Positions 21,061 through 33,737 of a stretch of 64,000 bases of DNA are shown piece by piece (position 1 is the stretch's first letter; each line of letters opens with the position of its first letter). The stretch spans positions 60,541,346 through 60,605,345 of the forward strand of contig NC_090324.1 in the NCBI RefSeq assembly GCF_040869045.1. Reading direction: 5' to 3'. The notes under the pieces were generated by a model. It was given only the letters and a program-made list of their open reading frames with translations. It made no database searches and was not told the DNA's origin. The position numbers were made by a program, and so were the translations under genes. The DNA is from Eurosta solidaginis. Taxonomy: Eukaryota; Arthropoda; Insecta; Diptera; Tephritidae.

Positions 21061-24000
21061 ATGAGTGACGATGAAACCAAAAAAGGTGGCTCCAAAACTG
21101 AAGGAGTTAAAAAATTTAAAATCCCGTCTGCCCCCAAAAAATTTACATCCGAAACGGATAATTTTATGGAATATTGTGCTCGGTTTAGGTCGACGTCGCT
21201 CCAAGACAACACGGAGTCCTCACTCAAAATAAAAAACTCAAACATAGAAAAATTCTGGAATAGAGTCCAGATTGTGGTGGTTATGAAAAATGGCCTTCAT
21301 TTCGTGACATGTTCACAGCCGTTTATATTAACCACCCGAAACTCTCCCAAGCGCAAAAATTGTATCACCTCAGATACAAAACCCAAGGAAAGGCAGCTCA
21401 AATAGTCAACCAATTTCCCTTAAATGATGACAACTTTGCCTTAGCGTGGGAAGCCCTAAAATACCGATACAAGAACAGACGAGTTCTCGTAGATAACCAA
21501 ATACGAGCCCTGATGAATTTAAAAACGATTACCACGGAAAACAGTGAGGATATACAAAAGTTGCAATCGTCGGTAAATAACTCCCTACAAATTCTCGCCA
21601 TGCAACAGGTGTCCACAGATAACTGGGACCCCATACTTATTTATCTCGTGACCTCTAAACTCCCTGAAAATACAGTCACGTTATGGGAGCAGTATCTGAC
21701 TTCAAGAAGAGAACTTCCTAACTGGTCCCAAATAGACCAGTTCCTCACAACTCGATATGAAGTCGTAGAGCGAGTCGATCAATGGCGACCAAATAAATTT
21801 AAAGCCATCCCCCAAACTAGGCCATCATTCAAACCGCAGCAATCGCATCCCTTTCAAAATAGATCAACCTCCCACACCCAGTCTCATGTGACAGAGCAGC
21901 GGACAATGTAAAAGTGCGCTATGTGTAAAACCTCATCTCACCCCCTTATAGGTTGCTTCAAATTTAAGAAGATGTCGACCTCTGATCGCAGAAGGTTTGT
22001 GAGAGAAAACAATACGTGTTTCAATTGCCTCTCTCAGTCACACATATTGAAAGACTGTTCCAGTACTCAAACTTGCAATCAATGTCAAGATCGGCACAAC
22101 TCAGTGCTTCACGAAGACACATCTCAAGTGCCGAAAAGACAAACCTCACGATTGCAAAGGACAGCCTCACAAGCCACGACCACGAATTCCACGTTCTCAC
22201 CCGGTAATACTCCTGATGAAGCCAATGCCCTGGATGAAAGCCCTTCATGCTCGCAGAAAAGCAGAGTCCAATCGTTTTATTCCGAAAACGATTGTGAAAT
22301 AATTTTACCCACTGTTATCGTTCCCGTAGAGCATAAAGGAGAAATTTTCAAACTCAGAGCTCTTGTGGATCAGGGATCTGAACGATCTTTTATCTCTACT
22401 AGAGCCAAGATAGACTCAAACTCCCATTCAAACCCTCTAGATTTGAAATATCAGGGATGGGCGGCAAGGCAGTTCAGACCTCAAACAAATTGTGCTCTCT
22501 GACTTTGGTATCCCCCGATTTTAAAACCAGAATAAGTGCAGAGGCAATAGTATTACCCCGGCTAACAAAAATGCTCCCCTCGCTTAAGCTCACTAGCGAG
22601 CTTCAAGCAAAATGGGCACACCTCAACCTCGCAGACTCGAACTGTCACTCCCCCTCGCAAATAGATCTCGTCATAGGCAGTGATGTAATACCGCAAATCA
22701 TCCAAAATGGCGTTGAGAAACTTTCCCCCATCTTCTAGCGCAGAAAACCATTTTTGGATGGATTCTGAGCGGTAGAGCCCGTGTGATGGTAAACGCTTTC
22801 TGCATGCAAGTGTCAGAAGTTACGAACGAAGATCTTAACTCTCTATTGCGTAAATTCTGGGAATTGGAGGAAGTTCCCACCAAACCCAAAATAATCCCAG
22901 AAGACGAGTTTTGCGAAAATTTCTATGCAGCCACAACCTCACGCGATGATAACGGTCGTTATATCGTAAAGCTGCCTTTTAAACCCAGCTTCCCAGAGTC
23001 AATCTCATTATCCCACTCTCGGTCTTCAGCTCTAAGCCAGTTTCTTGGAATGGAGAGAAATCTGCAGAAGAAAGGGGATTTAAAGACTCAATATGATAGT
23101 GTTCTAGAAGAATACCTCACCCTGGATCATATGGAGGAAACCGGCTCCTATGAAAAATTTGACGGAGGAAAATGTCTCTCATTTTATCTTCCTCATGACG
23201 CAGTTGTCAAACCCGAGAAAAAGACATCAAAGGTGCAGGTCGTGTTTAACGCCTTAAAAAAGTCGGCATCTGGACATGCGCTTAATGACGTTCTTTATAC
23301 CGGCCCTACCCTCCAGCCCGATCTGATGCTTCTGATTCTCAAGTGGTGTACCTACCTTTTTTTTTTTAACGGAGACGTAGAAAAAATGTATCGTCAAATC
23401 ATAATGCATGAAGACGATAGAGACTATCAGAGGATAGTCTTTCGCTCAATTCCGAGCGACCCCATAAAAGACTATCGTCTGAAAACAGTCACATTTGGTG
23501 TGAACTGTGCCCCCTACCTCGCCATATGTACTCTTCACCAACTGGCCAAAAATTTAGAAGAAACTTTCCCCAAAGCCGTCCCTTTCTTGACCAAAGAAAC
23601 ATATGTAGATGACATTCTCTCTGGCAGCAATGAAATTCTCTCTGCTGAAACATCTCTCTCCCAAGTCATCCAAGTGTTAGCGTCAGCAGGATTTCCATTA
23701 AGGAAAATAACGGCCAATCACCCCAGTATAATAAAAACATCAAAGAAGAGGACTTGCTAAATACCAATCTTTTGGAATTCGAGAAAGCAAGCAACACCAA
23801 AACTCTCGGCATACAGTGGAACGCTATGACCGACACGTTTTCGTATACAGTGGAATCAATACCCCTCTCGTCCGCTAGTACAAAACGACAAATTCTCTCC
23901 TCGGTCGCAAAAATTTTTGACCCCGCAGGGTGGCTTACGCCGATTATGATTCAGGCCAAGATTTTACTCCAAGGTTATGGATAGACGGAACCGGCTGGGA

Positions 24001-26184
24001 CGAACCAGTGAAGCCCCTCCGATTCATTAAATGGACGCAGTTCGCAAAAAATTTACCCAACATCTCAAACATAAAGTTACCTCAATGGGTTGACTACATC
24101 CCGAACCAGCAGGTTGAACTGCATGGCTTCTGCGATGCGTCAGAAAAGGCATATTGCGCTACTATATATCTGCGAACAACCCACGGTGCCACCACGTCGT
24201 CTCACCTTCTGGTCGCTAAAGGCAAGGTTGCCCCTCTTCGCACTACCAGTCTTCCAAGACTAGAACTATGTGCAGCTCTACTCCTTGCCCGACTAATCGC
24301 CGTCCTACAATCCCATCTCGAGCTCTCTCTGAAAAATCTTTACATGCGGTCTGACTCGGAAATTGTCTTAGCATGGCTCGAAAAGCCTACCCACGTTTGG
24401 AAAACTTTCGTATCCAATCGAACAGCTGAAATTATGGATCTCGTCGGAAGCGCCTCCTGGAAGCTCGTAGGCAGTCGCGACAATCCAGCAGACATGGGCA
24501 CTAGAGGATGCAAACACATGGACTTGGCAAGTTCTTCGCTGTGGTGGAATGGCCCTGCGTGGCTGACTCAGCCCACCGAAGCTTGGCCAAAACCATCTAC
24601 CCGCGGTATCAAATCGCCTGAAATGCGCCGAGTTGAAGCACTATACTCAGCTGAAGATGACCCCGATGTATTGGATCGATTTTCCTCTTTCCCTCGCGCC
24701 CTCAGGGTCATGCAATATGCCTTCAGGTTCATTAATAATCTCAAGGACCGATTTCGAAGTATTAAACCCACGTACACTCTCTCTCTGAGTCATGAAGATC
24801 TCCGCAAAACGAAAAATAAACTTGTGACGTTAACGCAAACCCGATATTTTGCTCGCGAAAGAGCATGCTTGGAAAATGCAAAGCCCGTTGATAAAAGAGG
24901 CTCTCTACTAACCCTCAACCCATACCTCGATGAAAACGGGCTCCTTAGGGTTCATGGTAGATTAGTTCATTCGACGTTGACTTACAATGAAATACATCCA
25001 GTTATTATCCCAGAAAAATTAAGATTCGCTGTCCTCTATATACAGTACCTCCATGACCTTTTTCTCCATGCCGAAATACGTCTCATGCAGCAACGCCTCA
25101 GACAGGATCTCTATATTCCACGACTTAAACCCCTCATAAAGAGATGCATACATCAGTGCAAAACTTGTACCCTCCACAAGCAGCAAATGCGATCACAAAT
25201 CATGGCGGCTTTGCCCCCGGAACGATGCACATATGCTCCGCCTTTCACCACTACCGGTGTCGACTTTGCGGGGCCTTTTCAAATAAAAGCCTCCTTGCTA
25301 AGGTCTCACACCTTACTGAAGGGCTACGTGGCCGTTTTTGTCTGTTTCGTGACAAAAGCTGTCCACCTTGAGCTGTGCTCGGACCTAACAACAAATTCCT
25401 TTTTCGCAGCATTCGCTCGCTTCGTCGGACGTCGTGGATATCCTGCCACAATGATGAGTGACAACGGCAAAACATTTATTGGAGCTAAAAGAGCGACGGA
25501 AAAAGAGTTCGTTGGCTTCATGAAAACTGCATCTCCAGAAGTAATCGCGAAATACTCTCCCCAGGGCATCAATTGGAAATTTATTCCGCCCGGAGTTCCC
25601 CACATGGGCGGCTTGTGGGAGTCTGCAGTGAAGAGTTTCAAACTGCACTTCAAGAGGACTGCAGGAGCCACAAGTTCACATTTGAAGAATTTACCACCCT
25701 CTGGGTAAGAATTGAAGCCGTATTAAACTCTCGTCCTATCTCACCTTTATCCCAAGATCCCACAGAATTTACCGCGCTGACCTCCGGCCACTTTCTCCGA
25801 GGTTGCCACCTCCTCGCTATCCCTGAAGTGGGTCACGCAGATTTATCTCTTATAAACCGATGGGACAGGGTAAAAAGCTTACATCATCAATTCAGCAAAA
25901 GGTGGAAGGAAGACTACCTAAAGGATCTCCAAAAAAGGCAGAAGTGGAAAAATCCACAACCCGAACCCAAGATCGGTGAGTGTGCCTGCATTCACGACGA
26001 CTCACTTCCCTCGACTGAATGGCGCCTTGGACGTATTGAAAAAATACATCCAAGTCCTGACGGCCATATACGTGTTGTTGACGTTCGTACCCAAAACGGC
26101 ACCCCCACACGACCACTTGTTAAACTCTGTTTCCTCGCCCAGACTGAAAGCCCACCATCTCGGGCAAACCCGGAGAATTCGTAG
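21061..26184 (+). pseudogene. BEL-2 gag-pol, broken
   Basis: It starts MSDDETKKGGSKTEGVKKFK. A frame change near 21300 leads to the DUF1759 gag (FRDMFTAVYINHPKLSQAQK). Zinc knuckles CAMCKTSSHPLIGCFKF and CFNCLSQSHILKDC follow a stop at 21909. The protease block is LVDQGSERSFIS. Stops or shifts follow near 22460, 22736 and 23745. The reverse transcriptase keeps NGDVEKMYRQI (Asp present) and TYVDDILSG. RNase H has [18 protein letters not shown]. The integrase keeps [16 protein letters not shown] and [13 protein letters not shown] last shift near 25690 leads to the C-terminal DUF5641-like part ending at 26184. It is inactive through at least six breaks, although most catalytic residues survive. 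Confidence 0.9.
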
Positions 26185-26325
26185 CTACTCTCAAACCACC
26201 TCTGACCACTCTTACCACATCACCGTCACTAATAGTCGTATTTCGCAACATAATGCCAACTGAAACTCCCTGCCTTAATATTTCTCTCACCTAAAAGGCA
26301 TTTACAACTATACTTTCAGATTGTC

Positions 26326-26908
26326 ATGAATCGCGATCAGCAACGGGCACTCCGAAACTCCTTGCGGTCAGCAGTGGTCGCGCGTAGCCCGCCGCTGCAA
26401 ATCGACTACCGACGATGCCGCGTATGTATGCAAACCCACGCTCTTCGCAATTGCAGAGTCTTCAAGAAACTGAAGCCGCCACAACGATGGATTCTCGCGA
26501 GGGCGCATAAATTCTGCCTAAATTGCTTAGCGCTATCGCACGCCACAGATGAATGCAGCTCACTGCCGAACTTGCGGCTTACGACATCACTCCCTGCTGC
26601 ATCGACGGGATGCAACCCCGATCATCCCACGTCATACCCAGGCACCCCGGCCTGGTCGCCATGTAGTACCACCTCAGGTACCCTCTGCCCCCATCGTGCG
26701 ACCCCGTTCTCGCCCAGCTATCTCTCGGTCTCGTCCAGCTACCGAAGCACAACCGCCAGCATCTACTGCCGCTCGACGCACCGTTCGGTGCACCGCTCAA
26801 GGGCTGCAAACTGCCACTTTCAGCGGAAAGGTGTCTGACCTCCTCCTACGAGATGCGCTACGGATTCTTAAAGAGCTGAAAGAGGCTCTAGCCGCTGAAC
26901 GCGCCTAG
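26326..26908 (+). pseudogene. Extra third frame of BEL-2: stand-alone zinc-knuckle protein
   Basis: Between pol and the 3' LTR, a frame starts MNRDQQRALRNSLRSAVVAR and gives two BEL-style knuckles, CRVCMQTHALRNC and CLNCLALSHATDEC. After one frameshift near 26550 a third block, HCRTCGLRHHSLLH, follows. Then come a Pro/Arg-rich stretch and a helical end, VSDLLLRDALRILKELKEAL. The last 25 codons lie inside the 3' LTR, and the LTR at 19873 carries the same coding tail. It looks like a nucleocapsid-like protein made separately from gag. Function unknown; RNA binding is inference. Confidence 0.65.
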
Positions 26909-27646
26909 GGCGGGGACGATGTTTGAGCGACTGTCGTAGTCGTCAACAGCCAACCCTTCTATTTAATAGAAATTAGGCTTAAGAAAACCTAAACATGAAT
27001 TTAAATGAATTTTCCTGAATTTTATATTGAATTTATTTATATATGCACCTTTTACGTATAAGTACGCATTCTGAATTATTTGCACGTACAAATACGTAAT
27101 ATCATATATTACGTACATATTTATTAAATTTAAGAATTTGAAATGTTTGTATTTTACGCTAACGCGCGAGCGTATTTCACCTCTCTGGCAACCCCAACAA
27201 TGGGTTGACAGATGTGACTATGTACATACATACATACATTTATATTTGTTTTGACATTTTCTTTTTTATATTCATTCGAAATATTTATCCATCTCGGTGT
27301 GACACCAAAGTGAATTGTATATTGTAAAACCCCCTTTAAAATTAAAAGAAATAGCTTCCTTAAAGTTAAAAACGTAGTCTCCTTTTTAAATTTACAAAGT
27401 GCCTTTTTGTTTGAGAAATATTCTCCACATTTAGTGTGCTGCAAGTACCATACAATTTAGGAACGCACTCTGCCACCGCCGATTCGCAGAAACCACTGCA
27501 GAGAAAGGAATTCGCCTATCATCCATAATACATTAAATCACCACCATCATCATAAAGATACCACCATCATCATCCTAACCTCATCACAGCTATATCCCAC
27601 AAGCAGTAAAAAGGGAGGTAAATTTTAGCTGTTGCTCCCCTAAACA
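26832..27646 (+). repeat. BEL-2 3' LTR
   Basis: 815 bp, from TGTCTGACCTCC to CCCCTAAACA, matching 19873-20558 apart from about 115 bp absent from the 5' copy and scattered point differences. Small frames within it on either strand are not genes. Confidence 0.92.
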
Positions 27647-27651
27647 ATTGT

Positions 27652-28388
27652 TATTCCGGTAAAGATTTCCTTCCCATGAATTTCCATGCACCATAATGCT
27701 CCTTATTGAATACAATGCCTTTGTACTTGCTCATACCGTGCTTTCCAGGCTTTGGTTTATATATTGTGTGTTTGTATATTTGTTTGTGGTCACCTGATTC
27801 TAATGTTGTGTTTTGCTTTGCCCAATGCTTCTGCCTTCTGTTGTATGGCGTGCGTTGGTGTGTTGTATGCTAGTGCGTAAATATGTATAGCGAAATTTCA
27901 ATTAGTAGCGGCGCTTATTTTGACCACTTGCTGCTGATCTCCGTTCACTTAAGTTATTATCTATGTTGTATTTGTAGCTGGATGTATTGGATTTTGAGAT
28001 TGCAAAGGGTTGGTTGACCGCTGCAGTTTTATGTTTTGTGCGTATCTACCTTCCTTCCAAATATTCAATGCATGTTAGGGTGATCCTATATTTAAAATTT
28101 ATGTTTGAGAAATGTAAATATTTGGCTTGCGTGCAAAAGTGCGCAAGTGTAATTTGTTCTTTAATTTAATAATTATCAATTCAATGTACAACAGAATATA
28201 TTTATTTAGGGTATAATTCATAAAGGTATACATATGTATATTTCTGGTGCTTCATATAAAATATATAAGTGATAAATTCAAATATTATTATAAATTTCAA
28301 GTTATTTCAAAGTGTATGTTCTTTAGAAAAATGTATGGATATGTGTATGTTGTGAGGATACAAAGTCCTCGGCTTTGGGGTCCTCAGA
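27652..28388 (-). repeat. Gypsy-1 5' LTR, second segment
   Basis: It continues the LTR interrupted at 19872, from TATTCCGGTAAAG to GGTCCTCAGA. Its sequence parallels 13310-14042 closely. The next four bases, GTAT (28389-28392), repeat the GTAT before 12859 and so close the Gypsy-1 insertion. Confidence 0.9.
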
Positions 28389-28557
28389 GTATATATATAT
28401 GGTGGTATATATAGTATATATATAGTATATATATAATTTTAGCCCCATTTTAACAGCTAGAAGCTTCAACTTGCACGGAATGCTTACGTATATAGCATAT
28501 ATTTTTGTCTGAAAATAGAGATCATAGAGATCGGTTGTATATATAGTATAAATCTCA
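28389..28557. repeat. Outer dispersed repeat, middle part
   Basis: It resumes the repeat broken at 12858, with alternating TATATA tracts followed by CCCCATTTTAACAGCTAGAA and a TGCTTACGTATATAGCATAT block, the same phrases as in the array at 33738-35035. It ends where a short LTR begins. Confidence 0.6.
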
Positions 28558-28719
28558 TGTTATATACTATATATTCGTACAAGTATGGCATCCCTCTTCA
28601 CATATGTTACAGCTACTTACATTATAAAATAAGCATACTTATGTACATGAATACGACATTGCTGTCACTTGAATCTATATTAAATAAACAGTCTTTTACT
28701 GCTCTCGTAATAAATAACA
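28558..28719 (+). repeat. Candidate short 5' LTR of Gypsy-2
   Basis: A 162-bp segment runs from TGTTATATACTATATATTCG to GTAATAAATAACA. It is followed two bases later by TGGCGCATCCGAATAAGG, a plausible primer-binding site. Short LTRs fit the mag-like clade suggested by the downstream pol. No second LTR is visible, so the boundaries are unproven. Confidence 0.45.
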
Positions 28720-28818
28720 CATGGCGCATCCGAATAAGGAAAGAAAACACGTAGTGGGACTGAGTTGAAGCAAGAAGCAGGTGAACTAAACACGGACAAC
28801 GAAAGTGAGGACTTTGTA

Positions 28819-31800
28819 ATGGCAAATAAAAGCAACGCTTATAGCAATCTGGACGTGAGACGTCCTGATCCGCTAAAATTTGAAGGAAATATTTCCGAGC
28901 AATGGAGAGCAAAATTTCGACATATATGCCATAGCCATTGATTTCGAGGAAAGAAAAGAACAGCAGAAAGTTGGAATATTCCTCAACGCCTGCGGCCCAG
29001 AGGCAATTGAAATATTTAACACTTTTGGACTATCTGAGGCGCAGAAGAAAAATTATGACGCAGTTTTTGCAGCTGTTGAAAATTATTGCACATCCAAAAA
29101 GAATGAGGTATACGAAGCTTTTAGATTCAATTCCAGAAAACAGGAAGAAGGGGAGCCATTTGAATCGTATTTGCTTGATTTGCGTAAAAGGGTAAAAAAT
29201 TGTGGATATACTGACACGGATAGAATGATTCGAGACAACATTGTTATTGGTACAAATAGCCAAAAGCTGCAGAAAAAGCTTTTGGAAGCAGAAAATTTGA
29301 CTTTGCATAAAACCATCGAAATCGCGCGTCCTGCTGAGGTTGTGGACAAATATGCAGACGAAATGCAACAACAGACCAAACTATCAACAGTAAATGCAAT
29401 ACGCAAACACAAACAAATTTCGCAAAATAGCAGTACACGCAATTATATGGAAAACACGAAAAGTATGAGCAGAGAAAATATACGAGTTAAAGATAATTCA
29501 AGACAAAGCTCTAATTGTAAATTTTGTAAAGGTGTTCATGAGTTTGGCAAATGCCCAGCATTCGGCAAAAAATGCAACAACTGCGGTCGTTTAAACCATT
29601 TTAGTGTTGCTTGTTATAGTTCACGAGTTCACGAAATAAAAGAAAGTGATGAAAAAAGAGGAAGTGGCGATGATATTGTTTTGCACAATATTGAAGATGT
29701 AATTGCGGGTCGGAAAAGATGGTATGAAAAAAATAGAGTCAATGACTGCCTAATAAATTTCAAGTTAGACACCGGTGCTGACGTCAATATTTTGCCTTAC
29801 AAGTATTTTAAGAAATACATGAAAGATACGCTGCTATACGATGGCGGTTTGCCACCACGGAGTCACAGTGGAACTGAGTTGGACTACAAAGGTGTAATTC
29901 AATGTTTAGTTATGTGCCGAAATGAGATAAAGATTTTAGAATTCACGGTTGTTGATACACCATACGAACTTTTGTTAGGACTTGCAGCATGTGAGCAACT
30001 AAACCTTATTAAACGCGTTAACGCTATTCGAGAAGAAACAAGAGATGAATTTATACGAAAATATAGTGATGTTTTTGAAGGGACGGGATGCTTTGTAACA
30101 AATTTGGATATTCAGGTTAAGAAAAATTCCGTCCCGGTGGTAAAGCCAGCAAGGAGAATCCCGCAATCCTTAGTAGCAAGAGTAAAAACCGAGTTACAGA
30201 AAATGGTTGAAAATAAGATAATTGAACAGGTGGATGGTCCTATTGAACGATCCAGTAATCTTGTAGTTGTAGAGAAGAAATCAGGCAAACTTCGCTTGTG
30301 TATTGATCCTCAAGATTTAAATGCAGATATTTTGTCGGAAAATCATACGATTCCATCATTTGAATCTATATCGGTACGTATTTCTAATAGTAAGATATTC
30401 ACTGTGTTGGACCTGAAAGAGGGGTTTTGGCAAATAGGACTTAGCGAAAAAGCTAGTGAGCTCTGTGCTTTTAATACACCGTTTGGGTGTTATCGTTTCA
30501 AGCGCTTGCCATATGGTATCAAAATAGGTCCAGAAGTTTTTCAAAAATATAATGAGCGAAACTTCGAAGATATTCCAAACGTAATAGTTTTCATTGACGA
30601 TATATTGATTGCGGCTAGAAGTGTTGAAGAGCATCATCGCACTCTGAAGTTAGTTATGGATCGCGCAAGAAAATTGAACATTAAGTTTAACGTCGACAAA
30701 ATTCAATACAAGGTAACAGAAGTTAAATATTTGGGTAAAATTATTTCACCAGATGGTATACGCTGCGATCCTGATAGAGTGAAAGCGATAATGAAAATTA
30801 GAAAACCAAATACTAAGAAAGACTTGCAAAAATTACTTGGCATGATAAATTATATTCGCGAATACATACCTAATTTGTCTAGTATGTCCCAACCGTTCCG
30901 AGAGTTGCTAAAGTCCAACGTCGTGTATGAGTGGCAGTCACCTCTTGAAAGCTGTTTGGAACAAATAAAAACAATGATAGCAAATGCACCGACGCTCCAA
31001 TCATTTGATAACAAAAAATAAATAATGCTCGAGACAGATGCATCTAAATTTGGTATAGGATGTTGTCTCATGCAAAATGGAAAGCCCATTGCATTTGCTT
31101 CACGCAGTCTCACCGACGCAGAAGTTAACTACGCTCAGGTAGAGAAGGAATTTTTAGCCATTTTATTTGCTTGTCGTAAATTTCATTTTTATATTTATGG
31201 TCGAAACGTTACAATTAAGACGGATCACAAACCCCTAGTTTCCATAATGAAAAAAAAAATTTTGCAAAATTCCTTCCGCTAGACTTCAACGCATCAAACT
31301 AAGTTTAATTAAATACGACCCAAACTTAGTTCATGTTCCAGGAAAGTTTTTATATATCGCTGATCTTTTGTTTCGCTATTTTGATGACGACAATAACGCT
31401 CCTGACATTGAGGACCTCAATGAGTTCGTCCATTCCTTAAACATCACCGACGAACGCCTAGACAGTTTTCGAAACGAAATCAATAAAGATGAGCATTTGG
31501 CACAATTGAAGAATGTTTTAATAAATGGCTGGCCTCATAAAAAAGATATGTTAAGTGACGCTCTCAACGAGTTTTGGAAGTACCGTAGCGATCTGTTTTT
31601 AGAAGATGGTATCTTATACTTGAATAGTAGGGTTATCGTTCCACCAAACTTGCGGAAAATCATATTATCACAGCTACACTTGTCTCATTTGGGTATTGAG
31701 AAAACGAAAAAGCGCGCGCGCGAATTAGTGTCGGTCATCAAATGCTAAGGAACCCATGATACCCCATTGCATTCCAAATCTACCTTTTAATAAGATAGAC

Positions 31801-32396
31801 TTAGATATTTGTGAATCTGAATCAAAAAACCATTTGGTAATAGCTGATTACTATTCGCGATATTTAGACATAGCTCCATTGAAAATGAAAACAGCAGCTG
31901 ATTGTATAAATGCATTAAAAACTTGCTTCGCAGTACACGGATTACCTGTAGAAATAATTTCAGATAATATGCCTTTCAATTCATATGAGTTTAAACGATT
32001 TTGTGACCAAATTGGAGCTAAATTAACTACAATAAGCCCTCGATATTCGCCATCCAACGGTTTTGCTGAGCGCTTTGTTGGGATAGCAAAAAACTTAATA
32101 AAGAAATCCCATGAGAGTAATCATGAGTTATGGCTAGCCTTACTTGAGTATCGTAATACGCCGCTTAAAGACGTTGATGCTTCGTCAGTGGAACTTTTAA
32201 TGAGTAGAAAAACCCGTACTCTTGTACCAACGAAAAAGACTTTATTTCAACCAAGAATCACTCCTAACATATGTAATAACATAAATGCAAAAAATTATAA
32301 ATCAAAAAGGTACTACGATCGATCTGCTTCGCAAAAACAATCATTCGTAAAGGGAGAGAAGATGTGGTATAAGCACAATAGAAAAGGCTGGTTAAC
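28819..32396 (+). pseudogene. Gypsy-2 (mag-like) gag-pol, broken
   Basis: The ATG at 28819 gives MANKSNAYSNLDVRRPDPLK. A shift near 28905 leads to a 700-codon frame: gag (FDIYAIAIDFEERKEQQKVG), zinc knuckles CKFCKGVHEFGKC and CNNCGRLNHFSVAC, protease LDTGADVNILP, and reverse transcriptase VLDLKEGFWQIGL, CYRFKRLPYGI and FIDDILIA. A TAA at 31019 precedes RNase H (LETDASKFGIGCCLM). A poly(A)-run shift near 31255 follows. The integrase zinc domain is cut after LSHLGIEKTKKRARELV. The core resumes at 31756 with IADYYSRY, IISDNMPFNS and GFAERFVGIAKNL. It ends at a TTAA within the post-core region. FIDD in place of YxDD occurs in this clade. Inactive. Confidence 0.85.
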
Positions 32397-32570
32397 CCAT
32401 TAAGTCCTGAGCATAGAAGGGCTGGAGCAATTTCAATGAAATTTTCTGTGGCCATATAAATTGGTCCAATTAAGAATAAAAAACCAAAAAAAATTTGCGG
32501 TCCTAACCCATTGGGCTGGTGGAGCACGTTGCGTACACGCAACGTTAGGCCTTAATGATATACAAATTTT
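32392..32570. mobile_element. Candidate piggyBac-type MITE in the Gypsy-2 integrase tail
   Basis: Gypsy-2 coding ends at TTAACCCATTAAGTCCT (32392-32408). About 150 bp later a decayed complement appears as AGGCCTTAATGA. TTAA followed by CCC and inverted CATTAAG ends suggests a non-autonomous piggyBac-like insertion. The right TTAA is not preserved, so this remains tentative. Confidence 0.3.
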
Positions 32571-32673
32571 TAATTTTAAGTTCATTTTATTTTAAACGCA
32601 CTTATTTCGTTTGTGTGAAAATTCAAAAGCACTAAATAAAATATGTTTACGTTGAAAGTAAATAAAATATGTT

Positions 32674-33002
32674 TTAATAATTTGGGAAAAATTTAAACAA
32701 CGTGAGATCAGGACGGACAAGGCGTCAGCTGTTTCGATTAAACCTTGTAAATATCTTCAAAGCCTTTTCTCCCGGGAGTGGGATTTGAACCGGCACTCCT
32801 ACGATGGTTGAATTGTTACAAACACATTCATCTACGTCTTGGGATAAAGTTTACAACAATGAAGGCATGATGCGGCTGAATGCGTTTGTAAGACTTCAAC
32901 CTGGGAGAAAAAGCTTTGAAGAGATTTACAAGGTATAATCAAAACAGCTGTCGCCTTGTCCGTCCTGACGTCCCGTTGTTTAAATTTTTCCCAAATTATT
33001 AA
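32674..33002. mobile_element. Palindromic MITE with a tRNA-like B box
   Basis: Arms of about 110 bp (32674-32785 and 32895-33002) are inverted copies of one another. They begin TTAATAATTTGGGAAAAATT and end with its complement, and share AGGACGGACAAGGCG with CGCCTTGTCCGTCCT. On the minus strand 32781-32791 reads GGTTCAAATCC, a textbook RNA polymerase III B box, within CCGGTTCAAATCCCACTCCC. I see no convincing A box, so it is not a working tRNA gene. Confidence 0.65.
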
Positions 33003-33119
33003 GAACAAATATATATATTAAAAATTACTTCAAATAAATGTTTTCATATTTTTAAAAGCAATGAGGTCAGTCCCCACTTAATTCATAAAAATATGTTTTA
33101 ATTGTGATATTTCTCAAAA

Positions 33120-33480
33120 CATTTTGGATGTAACCCGATTTTACATGCATGGCCACTGGATCCGCGAGGAGTTTTCTTGAACTTTTTAATATCTTTAAGT
33201 TCTGCACCACCAATGCCATTTTCACGCACAGTAACCCATTGTAGTTAGTTGAGAAATAAGCTTAAAATATGTGAAAATGTTGTCGAAAAAAATTCGGTGT
33301 TGGTTTCGCTTACACGTGTCAATATTTTCAAGAAGTTGTAACACAATAGACTGGCCAGGACCTAAGTTTGTATTTCTGATAAATGCAGCCACGGAATAGG
33401 GTATAAAATCATACATGTATCCGTCTGCGGAACATAGACAAAATTATTTGTATCCAAATCGAATTGGTTTTGTTCAACTA
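33120..33480 (-). pseudogene. Second piggyBac transposase fragment
   Basis: On the minus strand the frames give FCLCSADGYMYDFIPYSVAA, then LGPGQSIVLQLLENID and FFDNIFTYFKLISQL, the piggyBac catalytic-domain block around the second Asp. A one-base shift leads to TVRENGIGGAELKDIKKFKK. The fragment covers part of the domain missing from the copy at 3621-5159. Both ends are truncated, with no TTAA ends seen. Relic only. Confidence 0.75.
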
Positions 33481-33537
33481 AGCTGGTAAGGTTTTAAAAA
33501 TAAATAATAAATGTAAGGCGCGATAACCTCCGAAGAG

Positions 33538-33737
33538 ATCTAAGGCCGAGTTTCTCTTCCAATTTGCGTCGTGCTCCTCTTGATTTTCCCTACAAATTGG
33601 CAGGACGGGACCTACATGTTTTATGCCGACTCCGAACGGCATCTGCAAGGCAGATGAGTTTTCACTGCGAGCTTTTCATGGCAGAAATACATTCGGAGCG
33701 CTTGCCAAACATTGCCGAGGGGCGACCCCGCATCTTC
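33538..33737. repeat. Dispersed repeat segment (GGCCGAGTTTCTCTTCC type)
   Basis: The stretch has strings such as GTCGTGCTCCTCTTGATTTT, CCGACTCCGAACGGCATCTG and GCCGAGGGGCGACCCCG, which I recognise as a very common intergenic repeat of tephritid-like flies. A frame of 80 codons across it is not a gene. It joins the tandem array at 33738. Confidence 0.55.

Larger units (their letters stand above)
19873..27646 (+). mobile_element. BEL-2, complete-length BEL/Pao element inserted in a Gypsy LTR
   Basis: Two LTRs (19873-20558 and 26832-27646) both begin TGTCTGACCTCC and end CTAAACA. They enclose a decayed gag-pol and an extra frame. The flanks ACTGT (19868-19872) and ATTGT (27647-27651) are a 5-bp target duplication with one later change. 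Removing the element restores the Gypsy LTR seen intact at 12859-14042. Total length is 7,774 bp. Confidence 0.93.

Noticed and set aside
32781..32791. Possible tRNA gene
   Set aside because: Only a B-box match is present; no A box, no cloverleaf that I can build, and the match lies in a palindromic repeat.
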